DNA of 64,000 bases from Oscillospiraceae bacterium (GTDB taxonomy: Bacteria > Bacillota > Clostridia > Oscillospirales > Oscillospiraceae). The notes beneath the pieces were generated by a model. It did not search any database. It had not been told where the DNA came from and saw nothing but the letters and a program-made list of their open reading frames with translations. A program made the position numbers and the translations under genes. This document shows, piece by piece, positions 47,892 through 56,973 of this stretch (the stretch's first letter is position 1; every line of letters begins with the position of its first letter). Location: the NCBI GenBank assembly GCA_015068325.1, contig SVKQ01000020.1, positions 1 through 64,000 on the forward strand, written 5' to 3'.

Positions 47892-50168
47892 ATGGATGAG
47901 AACAGAGAAAACAGAGAAACCCGTCCCGATGCCGGAGGGCCGGTGGTCTTCTTCTCACCGGAGGTGCTGAAGCTGGCCGACGAGAAGCGCCGGCGGACTC
48001 AGGAGCGGCTGGAGGAGTGCCGCCAAGCCGCCGAGGACGGCGACGCCAGTGCCCAGGTGCAGTTGGGGATCAACTACCTCTACGGCGAGAACGGCACCGA
48101 AAAGGATCCGGACAAGGCCTTTTACTGGCTGAGCCAGACGCCGCCGGACGACCCGGTGGGCCGCTACTGGCTGGGAATGTGCTATGACAACGGCGTGGGC
48201 ACCCCCGCTGACCAGAAAAAGGCCTTTGAGCTGCTCAGCGAGTCGGCGGAAATGGGCTACGCTCCCGCCCTGTGCGACCTGGGCGTGTTCTACGAGTACG
48301 GACAGGCCACCGAGAAGGATCTGGACAAGGCCATTGCCCTGTACCGGGCCGCGGCGGAGCAAAACTACGCCATGGGCCAATGCAATCTGGGCGCCATGTA
48401 CTACTACGGCATCGGCGTGCGGCAGGACAATGCGGAGGCGGCGCGGCTGTTCGCTCTGGCTGCGGAGCAGCGCCTGCCCCGGGCCCAGCAGCTGCTGGGC
48501 AACTGTTACGAGTTCGGCACCGGCGTACCCCAGGACGACAAGCGGGCCTTCCTGCTCTACGAGGAGGCCGCCCGGCAGAACTACGCTGAGGGCATCTGCT
48601 CCCTGGGGGTGATGTACTTCCAGGGCAAGGGCGCGGAAAAGAACGAGGCAAAGGGTTTCTCCCTCTTCTGCCGAGCCGCCGGTCTGGGGCTGCCCCGGGC
48701 CCAGTTCTTTGCGGGTAAGTGCTGCGACAACGGTGACGGCACCGAGGAGAACGCTGAGGAGGCCTTCCGTTGGTATCAGGCCGCCGCGGCGCAGGGATAT
48801 CCCGACGCCCTGTTCCAGATGGGCCTGTGCTATGCCTGGGGCCGGGGCACCGAGGTTGACGATGAAAAGGCCGCGGACTGCTACCGCCGGGCCGCCGAGG
48901 CCGGCCACCCCCGGGCCATGGCCCATCTGGGCGTGTGCTATGAGGCCGGGCGCGGCGTACCGGAGGATCTGGAGCAGGCCGTGACCTGGTACCGGCGAGC
49001 TGCGGAGCGCAACGGTGCGGAGGGCCTCTGCAACCTGGGCGTGCTCTACCGCAGCGGCGTGGGCGTGGAGCAGAACGACATCAAGGCGGTGCAGTATTTC
49101 CAGCGGGCCGTCCAGCAGAACTTCCCACGGGCCCAGTTCTTCCTGGGGCTGCACTACGAGTTCGGCCGGGGCGTGGAAAAGGACCGGGAGAAAGCTGCGC
49201 AGCTCTACCGCGCCGCCGCCGACCGGGGCTACGCCAGCGGCCAGCGGGCGCTGGGCGTGTGTTATGAGAACGGCATCGGCGTAGAGCGGAGCCTGCGGCG
49301 GGCCGCGGAGCTATATATGCAGGCCGCCAAGCAGGGCGACGCGGCGGCCAGATACTTCCTGGGCAACCTCTACTTCACCGGCCGGGGCGTGGAAAAGGAC
49401 CAGGACCGCGCCGCCCGGCTCTATCGCCTGGCCGCCGACGGGGGCCATCCCGGCGCCCAGTGCCAGTACGGCTACTGCTGCGAGCGTGGCCTCGGCGTGG
49501 AGCAGGATTTCGACAGGGCCTTTTCCTACTACGAGCGATCCGCCCGACAGGGGGACGAGACCGCCTGCAACAATCTGGGCTACCTCTATGAGCGGGGCCT
49601 GGGCTGCAGCAAAAGTCTGGCGAAGGCGGCGGAGTGGTATCAGCGAGCCAGCGACATGGGGCTACCCCTGGCCGCCCATAACCTGGCCATCCTGTATGAA
49701 AAGGGCATGGGCGTGGAGAAGGACACAGTCCGGGCCGAGGCGCTCTACCAAAAAGCACTGGAAGGGGGCCATCAGCCGGCGGAGGAGGCGCTGCGGCGCC
49801 TGCACTCCAATGGGAACACCCTTCACATCCTGCTGCGGGTCTTCGGCGGCTTGGCGGCGTTCTTCTGCTTCATCGGCGGGTTCATGTATCTCTCCGCGGG
49901 CCGAGGCTCCGATGACCTGCACCTGGCACTGATCGCCGGCACCATCGCGGCCGGGGCCTACTGCCTGGCCTGGCGCGTGTTCCCGCGGAGGCGGTCCGGC
50001 GGCCGGAACAAGGTCCTGCGCGCGCTGCACCTGTCCCTGCTGGTGGTGCTGGCAGTGCTGGGACTGGCCATGCTGATCCCCGGCGACGCTTCCGGCTACT
50101 GGACGGCGCTGTGGTTCTTCGGCGGCGCGGCACTGGCCGGATACCGCTTCCTCCAGGCAAAGAAATAG
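47892..50168 (+). CDS. Sel1-like repeat protein with C-terminal membrane domain
   Basis: This 758-residue protein has about sixteen tandem Sel1-like repeats (about residues 50-645). Each is near 36 residues with the pattern AxxxLGxxYxxGxGVxxDxxKAxxWYxxAA. Four hydrophobic helices (about 650-755) follow. There is no signal peptide, so the repeats should face the cytoplasm from a membrane anchor and act as a protein-binding scaffold. The partner is unknown. I start at 47892 behind GGGAGA; an ATG at 47850 lies upstream without a ribosome site. It is monocistronic and convergent with htrA. Confidence 0.88.
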   Translation: MDENRENRETRPDAGGPVVFFSPEVLKLADEKRRRTQERLEECRQAAEDGDASAQVQLGINYLYGENGTEKDPDKAFYWLSQTPPDDPVGRYWLGMCYDNGVGTPADQKKAFELLSESAEMGYAPALCDLGVFYEYGQATEKDLDKAIALYRAAAEQNYAMGQCNLGAMYYYGIGVRQDNAEAARLFALAAEQRLPRAQQLLGNCYEFGTGVPQDDKRAFLLYEEAARQNYAEGICSLGVMYFQGKGAEKNEAKGFSLFCRAAGLGLPRAQFFAGKCCDNGDGTEENAEEAFRWYQAAAAQGYPDALFQMGLCYAWGRGTEVDDEKAADCYRRAAEAGHPRAMAHLGVCYEAGRGVPEDLEQAVTWYRRAAERNGAEGLCNLGVLYRSGVGVEQNDIKAVQYFQRAVQQNFPRAQFFLGLHYEFGRGVEKDREKAAQLYRAAADRGYASGQRALGVCYENGIGVERSLRRAAELYMQAAKQGDAAARYFLGNLYFTGRGVEKDQDRAARLYRLAADGGHPGAQCQYGYCCERGLGVEQDFDRAFSYYERSARQGDETACNNLGYLYERGLGCSKSLAKAAEWYQRASDMGLPLAAHNLAILYEKGMGVEKDTVRAEALYQKALEGGHQPAEEALRRLHSNGNTLHILLRVFGGLAAFFCFIGGFMYLSAGRGSDDLHLALIAGTIAAGAYCLAWRVFPRRRSGGRNKVLRALHLSLLVVLAVLGLAMLIPGDASGYWTALWFFGGAALAGYRFLQAKK

Positions 50169-50179
50169 GACCCTTATAG

Positions 50180-50216
50180 AAAAAACGGTGTGGCCAGGAA
50201 GGTCACACCGTTTTTT
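50180..50216. terminator. Bidirectional terminator
   Basis: Arms aaaaaacggtgtggcc and a complement with one G-T pair (50180-50195 with 50201-50216) separate the Sel1-repeat gene from the convergent htrA-like gene. Confidence 0.88.
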
Positions 50217-50229
50217 CCGTTTTGCCAGG

Positions 50230-51693
50230 TCAGTTACCCCAGTTCCAGCCGCGGCTGCCGTTGCCGCCATTGCCGAAGAAGTAGTTGTAGAAATCCTCCC
50301 AACCGGGGATCTCCTGCTCCTGACCAGACTGAGGCTGCTGCTCCTGCTCCTGGCCGGTGGTCTCCGGCTGCTCGTCAAAGGTCAGCTCAGTGGTGATATA
50401 GGCGCCCTCCCGGTACACCGTCAGGGTGACGGTGTCGCCGGCGCGGTAGTTCTTCTTCACGGCGGACAGGTCCAGCATGGAGGTGATATCCGTGTCGTTC
50501 ACCTTGGTGATCACGTCCCCCAGCTGCAGCCCGGCCTTGTCGCCGGCGCCGCCCTTGACCACGGAGAAAACGAACACGCCCTCCGTGACGTCGATCTGAT
50601 ACTGGGCAGCCATGGACTCGGTCATGGTGCCGGCGGTGATGGCCAGATAGGCCTTGTTGGTCACCTGGCCGTTTTCCATGATGTCCGTGATGATGGCCTG
50701 CACGTCATCCATGGGGATGGCGAAGCCCAGGCCCTCCACTGTGGTGGTGGAATAGGTGGAGTACTTGGCGGACACGATGCCCACCACCTCACCGTACAGG
50801 TTCACCAGCGGGCCGCCGGAGTTGCCGGGATTGATGGAGGCATCCACCTGGATCATGTTGAAGGGCGTGCCGTCCACGTTGATGGCCCGGTCGCAACAGG
50901 AGACGATGCCCTGGCTCATGGAGAATGTCAGCTCGCCCAGCGGGTTGCCGATGGCCAGCACCGTGTCGCCCACGTTCAGGTCGGCGCTGCTACCCAGCGT
51001 CACCGGCTGCAGGCCTGTGGCTTCGATCTTCAGCACGGCCACGTCGTAGTCGCTGTCGCCGCCCACCACGGTGGCCGGATAGGTATCGCCGTTGTAGAGC
51101 GTAACGCTGACGGAGGTGGCGCCGCTGACCACATGCTGGTTGGTGACGATATAGCCGTCGGCAGTGATGATGAAGCCGCTGCCGGCGCTGGCGCTCTCCA
51201 CCTGCTGACCGAATACATTGGTGGAGACGGCAGAGCTGCTGATGGACACTACGGAGTTCACCGAGGAGGCATAGACCTCCGCCGCCGTCATCTCTTCATG
51301 CCCCCGCACGGTCCTGACCGACACGTTCACCGCTTCGCGGGCGCTCTGCTGCACGGTGGCGGTGCTCCGTCCGGCACCGGCCAGCGACGCGCCGGCATAG
51401 CCGCAGCCGCCGCCCACCACGGCCACCGCCAGCAGCAGGGCCGTCACGCGGACCCAGGTGCGGCGGAAGAATCCCTTCTTCGCCGCCGGCTCCTCCGGGG
51501 CCGCAGTCTGATAAGGCTCGCTGCTCCAGGCGTCCCGGTCAGCCGCAGCGGATCCGTCCTCCTCCGGGGCGCCCGTCTCTGTGCGGATCGGCTCGCTGAG
51601 GTAGTCATCCCGGGGCAGATCATCGCCGCGGGTAAAGCGATAGCTCCCGTCGAAGCTGTCCTGCGGTTCAAAGCCATTATATTCATTCGTCAT
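50230..51693 (-). CDS. HtrA/DegP-like membrane-anchored serine protease
   Basis: This 487-residue protein has an acidic cytoplasmic N-terminus (1-70), one membrane helix (about 79-100), an S1C protease domain and one PDZ domain (about 345-430). The catalytic triad is complete: His 187 (TNQHVV), Asp 217 (DYDVAV) and Ser 292 (GNSGGP). A Gln/Glu-rich tail ends in an aromatic Gly/Asn-rich stretch. It degrades or refolds damaged proteins outside the membrane. It is monocistronic. A clear promoter was not found; a weak TATGAT lies in the leader near 51755. Confidence 0.93.
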   Translation of the reverse strand: MTNEYNGFEPQDSFDGSYRFTRGDDLPRDDYLSEPIRTETGAPEEDGSAAADRDAWSSEPYQTAAPEEPAAKKGFFRRTWVRVTALLLAVAVVGGGCGYAGASLAGAGRSTATVQQSAREAVNVSVRTVRGHEEMTAAEVYASSVNSVVSISSSAVSTNVFGQQVESASAGSGFIITADGYIVTNQHVVSGATSVSVTLYNGDTYPATVVGGDSDYDVAVLKIEATGLQPVTLGSSADLNVGDTVLAIGNPLGELTFSMSQGIVSCCDRAINVDGTPFNMIQVDASINPGNSGGPLVNLYGEVVGIVSAKYSTYSTTTVEGLGFAIPMDDVQAIITDIMENGQVTNKAYLAITAGTMTESMAAQYQIDVTEGVFVFSVVKGGAGDKAGLQLGDVITKVNDTDITSMLDLSAVKKNYRAGDTVTLTVYREGAYITTELTFDEQPETTGQEQEQQPQSGQEQEIPGWEDFYNYFFGNGGNGSRGWNWGN

Positions 51694-51878
51694 GGAAAAG
51701 ACCTCCTTTTTTTCTCGCGCGGTTTTGCTTGTGGGTCGTCGCCTCTTATGGTATCATAGGGCCATGACAGGGCCGACGATGCGTCTCTTTCTATCTACTC
51801 CCTATCATAAACAGAAATCTTAAAATAAGCTTTAAATTTTTCCGGTAATTTTTAACTTTCTGAAAACGAGGTAATGCC

Positions 51879-53477
51879 ATGCTGCGGCTGGATCAGATCA
51901 AACTGAAGCCCGGACAGAACGAGACGGCTCTGCGCGCTGCCGCGGCCCGGATGCTGCGTCTGGTGCCGGGGGACATCCTGTCGCTGCAGGTGCTGCGCCG
52001 GGCGGTGGACGCCCGAGAGGAGCCGGTACTGGTCTATACGCTGACGGTGGAGGTGCGGGACGAACAGCGGGTGCTGCGTCGCTGCCGGGACGGACGCGTC
52101 AGCGTATACGCCCAGCAGGTATACGCCCTGCCCGAGCCGGTGGATCCGCCGGAGGTACGGCCCGTGGTGGTGGGTGCCGGGCCGGCGGGTCTCTTTGCCG
52201 CGTTGGTGCTGGGCCGCTGCGGCGCCCGACCCATCCTGCTGGAGCGGGGCCGCTGCGTGGAGCAGCGCAGCCGGGATGTGGAGGCCTTTTGGTCCGGCGG
52301 GCCGCTGGACGCCGAATCCAACGTGCAGTTCGGCGAGGGCGGCGCCGGTGCCTTTTCCGACGGGAAGCTGAATACCGGCACACGGGATGTCCGACACCGC
52401 TGGATCCTGGAGCAGCTGGTCGCCTGCGGCGCGCCGGAGAGCATCCTCATCGACGCCAAACCCCATGTGGGCACTGACAATTTGCGCATCACGCTGCAGA
52501 GTCTGCGGCGGGAGCTGCTGGCGGCGGGAGCCGACATCCGCTTCGGCCACCGCCTGGCGGGGCTGCGGACCGCGGACGGCTCCGTAGTCTCCCTACAGGT
52601 GGAGGGTCCCGACGGCACCTATGACCTGCCGGCGCGGCAGGTGGTGCTGGCTCTGGGCCACAGCGCCCGGGACACCTTCGAGATGCTGTACCGCGCCGGC
52701 GTGCCCATGGAGCAGAAGCCCTTTGCCGTGGGGGTACGCATCGAGCATCGGCAGGCGGACATGGACGCGGCACAGTATAAGACCTATGCCGGGCACCCCG
52801 GCCTGAGGGCCTCCAGCTACAAGCTGGCCTGCCATCTCCCCGACGGGCGCAGCGTCTTTTCCTTCTGCGTCTGTCCCGGCGGGCAGGTGGTGGCCGCCGC
52901 CTCGGAGACGGGGCAGGTGGTGACCAACGGCATGAGTGAATACGCCCGGAACGGGGACAACATCAACGGCGCACTGCTGGTCAACGTGGATCCGGCGGAC
53001 TTCGGCAGCGACCACCCCTTGGCGGGCGTCACCTTCCAGCGGCAGCTGGAGCGACGTGCCTTTCTCCTGGGCGGCGGCGACTACCGGGCGCCGGCCCAGC
53101 GGGTGGAGGACTTTCTGGCCGGACGGCCCAGCACGGGTCCCGGCGCCGTGACACCCAGCTACCGGCCCGGCGTTGTCTGGACCGACCTGCGGCGGTGTCT
53201 GCCCCCCTTTGTGGCCGAATCCATCGCCCGGGCGCTGCCGCTGCTGGAGCAGAAGCTGCGAGGATACGCCCAAGGCGACGCGGTGCTGACGGCGGTGGAG
53301 AGTCGCTCCTCCTCCCCGGTGCGCATCCTGCGCCGCGCTGCGGGCCAAAGCGCCGTAACGGGGCTGTATCCCTGCGGCGAGGGGGCCGGTTATGCCGGCG
53401 GCATCCTCTCCGCCGCCGCCGACGGCATACGCGCCGCCGAACACATCCTGCAACACATCCGGGAGGGACTGCTATGA
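51879..53477 (+). CDS. FAD-dependent oxidoreductase (COG2509-type)
   Basis: This 532-residue protein has an N-terminal domain of about 90 residues, then a dinucleotide-binding fold (VVVGAGPAGLFAALVL). The family segment FGEGGAGAFSDGKLNTG follows, and a C-terminal FAD-binding region (YPCGEGAGYAGGILSAAADG). It matches the uncharacterised FAD-dependent dehydrogenase group related to HI0933-like proteins; substrate unknown. It lies in an AT-rich gap after htrA, and its stop overlaps the start of the hydroxyacid dehydrogenase gene (ATGA), so the two are coupled. Confidence 0.88.
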   Translation: MLRLDQIKLKPGQNETALRAAAARMLRLVPGDILSLQVLRRAVDAREEPVLVYTLTVEVRDEQRVLRRCRDGRVSVYAQQVYALPEPVDPPEVRPVVVGAGPAGLFAALVLGRCGARPILLERGRCVEQRSRDVEAFWSGGPLDAESNVQFGEGGAGAFSDGKLNTGTRDVRHRWILEQLVACGAPESILIDAKPHVGTDNLRITLQSLRRELLAAGADIRFGHRLAGLRTADGSVVSLQVEGPDGTYDLPARQVVLALGHSARDTFEMLYRAGVPMEQKPFAVGVRIEHRQADMDAAQYKTYAGHPGLRASSYKLACHLPDGRSVFSFCVCPGGQVVAAASETGQVVTNGMSEYARNGDNINGALLVNVDPADFGSDHPLAGVTFQRQLERRAFLLGGGDYRAPAQRVEDFLAGRPSTGPGAVTPSYRPGVVWTDLRRCLPPFVAESIARALPLLEQKLRGYAQGDAVLTAVESRSSSPVRILRRAAGQSAVTGLYPCGEGAGYAGGILSAAADGIRAAEHILQHIREGLL

Positions 53478-54442
53478 GATACATCGCCGTTTTTGCCAAA
53501 TTCCTGACAGAAGCGCACCGTCGGGCGTTGGATGAGACCGCCGGGCGCTGCGGCTTTGCCGCGGACTACTACGATGCCTTTCAGGAGGTGCCGCCGGAAA
53601 AGCTGGATCTCTACGAGGTCATCTACGGCAAGGTCTCGCCCCGCCGTCTGCGGCTCTTTCCGAACCTGCGGTGGTTGTGTCTGGACAGCGCCGGGGCAGA
53701 CGCCTATTTGCAGGACGCCGTCTATCCCGACTCGTCGGTGGTGCTGAGCAATTCCTCCGGCACCTACGGCGTCACTGTGGCCGAACACATGTTGATGCTG
53801 ACGCTGATGATCCTGCGGCAGATGCCGGTGTTCCAGCGGTCCACGGCCGCCCATGAGTGGCACGCGCCGCTGCCGGTGCGCACTCTCTCCGGCAGCACCG
53901 TCACCGTACTGGGGACCGGCGACATCGGTGCCGGCTACGCGCGGCGGGTCAAGGCGCTGGGTGTCTCCGCTGTGCGGGGTGTGCGCCGCAGCGACCGTCC
54001 CGGTGAGGACTGCTTTGACGCGGTGTATCCCTTCTCCCGGTTGGAGGAGGCGCTGCCCGGCACCGATGTGCTGGCCATGGCCCTGCCCCATACGCCGGAG
54101 ACGGTCGGCATCCTGTCCCGCGAGCGAATCGCCCTGCTACCGCAGCGCGCGGTGGTGGTCAACGCCGGGCGGGGCAGCGCCGTGGATCAACAGGCACTGC
54201 TGGAGGCGTTGCACAGCGGCGCGCTGGCCGGGGCAGCACTGGATGTGACCACGCCGGAACCACTGCCGCCGGACCACCCCCTGTGGGACGCGCCCAACCT
54301 GATCCTGACGCCCCATGTGGCCGGCAACCTGACAGCACAGGTCACGCGGGATCTGAATGCGGCCCAGTTCTGCCGGGAGCTGGAGCGCTACGCCGCCGGG
54401 GATCCGCTGCTGCATGCGGTGGACCGCCGCCGGGGCTACTGA
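53474..54442 (+). CDS. D-isomer-specific 2-hydroxyacid dehydrogenase
   Basis: This 322-residue enzyme has the family layout: a split catalytic domain and an NAD(P)-binding fold with VLGTGDIGAGYA. Catalytic residues sit in the conserved places: Arg in VNAGRGSAVD, Glu near TTPEPLPPDHPLW and His in LTPHVAGN. It reduces a 2-keto acid or oxidises the D-hydroxy acid; the substrate is not clear. Its ATG overlaps the stop of the FAD oxidoreductase, suggesting related chemistry. The promoter of the next operon starts 20 bases after its stop. Confidence 0.92.
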   Translation: MRYIAVFAKFLTEAHRRALDETAGRCGFAADYYDAFQEVPPEKLDLYEVIYGKVSPRRLRLFPNLRWLCLDSAGADAYLQDAVYPDSSVVLSNSSGTYGVTVAEHMLMLTLMILRQMPVFQRSTAAHEWHAPLPVRTLSGSTVTVLGTGDIGAGYARRVKALGVSAVRGVRRSDRPGEDCFDAVYPFSRLEEALPGTDVLAMALPHTPETVGILSRERIALLPQRAVVVNAGRGSAVDQQALLEALHSGALAGAALDVTTPEPLPPDHPLWDAPNLILTPHVAGNLTAQVTRDLNAAQFCRELERYAAGDPLLHAVDRRRGY

Positions 54443-54462
54443 CGGCCTGTGGTATTTTGCTC

Positions 54463-54491
54463 TTGTTATCCGGAGCAAACTGGTATATAAT
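54463..54491 (+). promoter_or_regulatory. Promoter of the yloU-fakA operon
   Basis: The plus strand has -35 TTGTTA (54463-54468), a 17-bp spacer and a perfect -10 TATAAT (54486-54491). Confidence 0.8.
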
Positions 54492-54539
54492 GAATTGATA
54501 CGTCTTATCCGAACACCCCCACAGAAAGGAAGGATCGCT

Positions 54540-54893
54540 ATGATAAAAGTCCAGACCGAGTGCGGCGAGATCAGCATCAGCAATGCGGTATTCACCACCA
54601 TCACCGGCGCGGCGGCCACCAACTGCTTCGGTGTGAAGGGCATGGCCTACCGCAGCATGAAGGACGGGCTGGTGCACCTGCTGCGGCCGGAGGCCATGAG
54701 CAAGGGCGTGAAGGTCACCTACAATGAGGACGGCACCGTGTCCATTGAACTCCACATCATCGTGGAGAACGGCGTCAACATCGCCACCGTGTGCCGCTCC
54801 ATCATGAACGAGGTCAAATATATGGTCAGCAAAAACACCGGCGTGGAGGTGCGCGACGTGAACGTGTGCGTGGACTCCATCACCATGCCCTGA
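54540..54893 (+). CDS. Asp23/Gls24 family protein (YloU-like)
   Basis: This 117-residue protein matches the Asp23/YloU family (start ISISNAVFTTITGAAA, later HIIVENGVNIATVCRSIMNEV, ending VEVRDVNVCVDSI). Its conserved neighbour in Firmicutes is the DAK-type fatty acid kinase gene, as here. Family members are abundant, membrane-associated or envelope-stress proteins of unclear mechanism. GAAAGGAAGG precedes the ATG. fakA follows 28 bases later. Confidence 0.9.
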   Translation: MIKVQTECGEISISNAVFTTITGAAATNCFGVKGMAYRSMKDGLVHLLRPEAMSKGVKVTYNEDGTVSIELHIIVENGVNIATVCRSIMNEVKYMVSKNTGVEVRDVNVCVDSITMP

Positions 54894-54921
54894 CCGACCG
54901 CGCCAAAGGAGAAAGAAGACA

Positions 54922-56592
54922 ATGACAGAGAGAATCAGCGGCGGCGCCTTTAAGCAGATGGTGCTGTTCGGAGCCGCCTGCATCACACAGCAGAAGCAGT
55001 CCATCAACGACCTGAACGTGTTCCCCGTGCCGGACGGCGACACGGGCACCAACATGAGCCTGACCATCCAGACCGCCGCCGTCGAGCTGCGTCGGGGCGA
55101 TCCGGCCACCCTGGATCAGGCCGCAAAGACCACCGCCTCTGCCCTGCTGCGGGGCGCCCGGGGCAACTCCGGCGTGATATTGTCCCTGCTGTTCCGGGGC
55201 ATGTCCAAGACGTTCAAGGGCATGGCCGACGCTGACGGCGCCGACCTGGCCGCTGCCATGACCGAAGGCGTGGCCACCGCCTACAGCGCTGTGATGAAGC
55301 CAGCCGAGGGCACCGTGCTGACCGTCTCCCGCCTGGCCGCCAAGCGGGCTGTGGAGGCCGCCCAGGAGCAGAACGACGTGGAATATGTGCTGGCCGAGGC
55401 CATCAAGACCGGTTACGCCACCCTGGCTGAAACCACTGACATGAACCCGGTGCTGAAGAAGGCCGGCGTGGTGGACGCCGGCGGTAAGGGCTACCTCATC
55501 ATCCTGGAGGGCATGCTCCGCAGCCTGCAGGGGGAGGAGGTGCCGGAGGCCGAGGCCGGAGAGGCCCGGGAAAAGGCCGACTTCGCCGCCATCGGTGATG
55601 AGGACATCACCTTCACCTTTGACACGGTGTTCATCATGCGCAAGACGGTGGAGAAATCTCTGGAGCCCCTGCGGGCGTACCTGACCAGCATCGGCGACTC
55701 ACTGGTCATCGGCGAGGACGACGAGGCCTTCAAGGTGCATGTACATACCGATATCCCCGGCGCCGCACTGACGGAGGCCCAGAAGTACGGCACACTGGAG
55801 GTCTGCAAGATTGAGAACATGCGCATCCAGGCCGAGGACATGGCCGCCGGGCGCAAGACCATCAGCGCCGATGACCTGACCGATGACGACATGGAGCCCC
55901 ACAGCACCCAACCGGCCGAGGCCGCGCCGGAGAAGCGCTATGGCTTCCTGGCCGTGTGCGCCGGCGACGGGCTGGCTGAGGCCTTCCGGGATCTGGGCGT
56001 GGATCGCATCGTATCCGGCGGGCAGACCATGAACCCCTCCACCGAGGCCATCCTCCACGAGGTGGAGCAGACCCCCAGCGAGATTGTGTTCATCCTGCCC
56101 AACAACAAGAACATCGTCATGGCCGCCCAGCAGTGCGTGGGGCTGACGGACAAGGAGATCATCGTGATCCCCACCGCCACCGTGCCCCAGGGAATCACCG
56201 CCATGATGAGCGTGGATCTGGAGCAGGAGGATCCCCAGGCCATCGCCGAGGCCATGATCGCCGCCGCCGAGGGCGTGACCACCGCCCAAATCACCTATGC
56301 GGCCCGCAACTCCGATTTCGACGGTTTCGCCATCAACGAGGGCGACTATCTGGCGCTGGTGGACGGCAAGCTGCTGGGCACCGACCGCAGCATCGACGCG
56401 CTGCTGGAGCAGTTGGCCGCCCTGGCTGCCGAGAAGAGTGCCGAGTTCATCACCCTGTTCTACGGCGAGGGCGTCAGCGACGAGGAGGCCGAGGCCGCCA
56501 GTATCTTCTTCCGCGCCGCCTGCCCCGACTGTGAGCTGTCGCTGCTCTCCGGCGGGCAACCCGTATACTACTACATCGTATCCATTGAGTGA
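54922..56592 (+). CDS. fakA: Fatty acid kinase catalytic subunit (DAK2 domain, YloV/FakA-like)
   Basis: This 556-residue protein has an N-terminal DAK2/DhaL kinase domain with the metal-ATP site (NVFPVPDGDTGTNM, then LRGARGNSGVILS). A middle domain (about 235-310) and a C-terminal domain follow (FILPNNKNIVMAA, VIPTATVPQGITAM). FakA phosphorylates fatty acids held by a FakB (DegV) protein so they can enter phospholipid synthesis. No degV/fakB gene is in this window. It follows yloU on one transcript, the usual Firmicute order. Confidence 0.92.
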   Translation: MTERISGGAFKQMVLFGAACITQQKQSINDLNVFPVPDGDTGTNMSLTIQTAAVELRRGDPATLDQAAKTTASALLRGARGNSGVILSLLFRGMSKTFKGMADADGADLAAAMTEGVATAYSAVMKPAEGTVLTVSRLAAKRAVEAAQEQNDVEYVLAEAIKTGYATLAETTDMNPVLKKAGVVDAGGKGYLIILEGMLRSLQGEEVPEAEAGEAREKADFAAIGDEDITFTFDTVFIMRKTVEKSLEPLRAYLTSIGDSLVIGEDDEAFKVHVHTDIPGAALTEAQKYGTLEVCKIENMRIQAEDMAAGRKTISADDLTDDDMEPHSTQPAEAAPEKRYGFLAVCAGDGLAEAFRDLGVDRIVSGGQTMNPSTEAILHEVEQTPSEIVFILPNNKNIVMAAQQCVGLTDKEIIVIPTATVPQGITAMMSVDLEQEDPQAIAEAMIAAAEGVTTAQITYAARNSDFDGFAINEGDYLALVDGKLLGTDRSIDALLEQLAALAAEKSAEFITLFYGEGVSDEEAEAASIFFRAACPDCELSLLSGGQPVYYYIVSIE

Positions 56593-56599
56593 ATTTGCC

Positions 56600-56914
56600 A
56601 TGAAAAAGTGCCGCATCACCGTGGTGCGGAAGGCCCGGTACGACGACCTCTCCGCCCGGTATGAAAACCCCATCGCCCACGCCTGCAGCATGGAGGAGGG
56701 CCAGGTATTCATCTCCAACGGCTGGGAGAGACCGGAGGGTATGTGTCAGAGCGCTTGGGATACCATGTCCCCCTTCGTGCTGACGCTGAGCCACGGCGGG
56801 GAAAACTTCTATGACGGATGGATGAAAAATCCCCGCTCCGCCATGATCTCCTGCAACGACGGCTTTCGCCCTGTCAGCTTCCTCATCGAGGCGCTAGACG
56901 AGGAAGCCGACTGA
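56600..56914 (+). CDS. TIGR04076 family protein
   Basis: This 104-residue protein matches the small TIGR04076 family. It begins KKCRITVVRKARYDDLSARY, has CSMEEGQVFISNGW and a middle MCQSAWDTMSPFVLTLSHGG, with several cysteines (about 4, 33, 51, 87). Function is not known. It starts seven bases after the fakA stop. Its ribosome site is weak, so coupling to fakA translation is likely. A strong hairpin follows. Confidence 0.8.
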   Translation: MKKCRITVVRKARYDDLSARYENPIAHACSMEEGQVFISNGWERPEGMCQSAWDTMSPFVLTLSHGGENFYDGWMKNPRSAMISCNDGFRPVSFLIEALDEEAD

Positions 56915-56920
56915 CAAAAA

Positions 56921-56953
56921 GCGGCAGGTGCCCCGCCGGGCACCTGCCGCTTT
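56921..56953. terminator. Bidirectional terminator
   Basis: Perfect 13-bp arms (56921-56933 with 56938-56950), loop cgcc, with five A before and three T after. It separates the fakA operon from the convergent HD-domain gene. Confidence 0.85.
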
Positions 56954-56973
56954 CCCTATTCGCTTTTCTGCGG

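Noticed and set aside
53195-53473. A longer frame for the hydroxyacid dehydrogenase beginning inside the FAD oxidoreductase
   Set aside because: The family N-terminus begins at the ATG at 53474, which overlaps the upstream stop as ATGA; the earlier codons are out-of-frame reading of the upstream gene.
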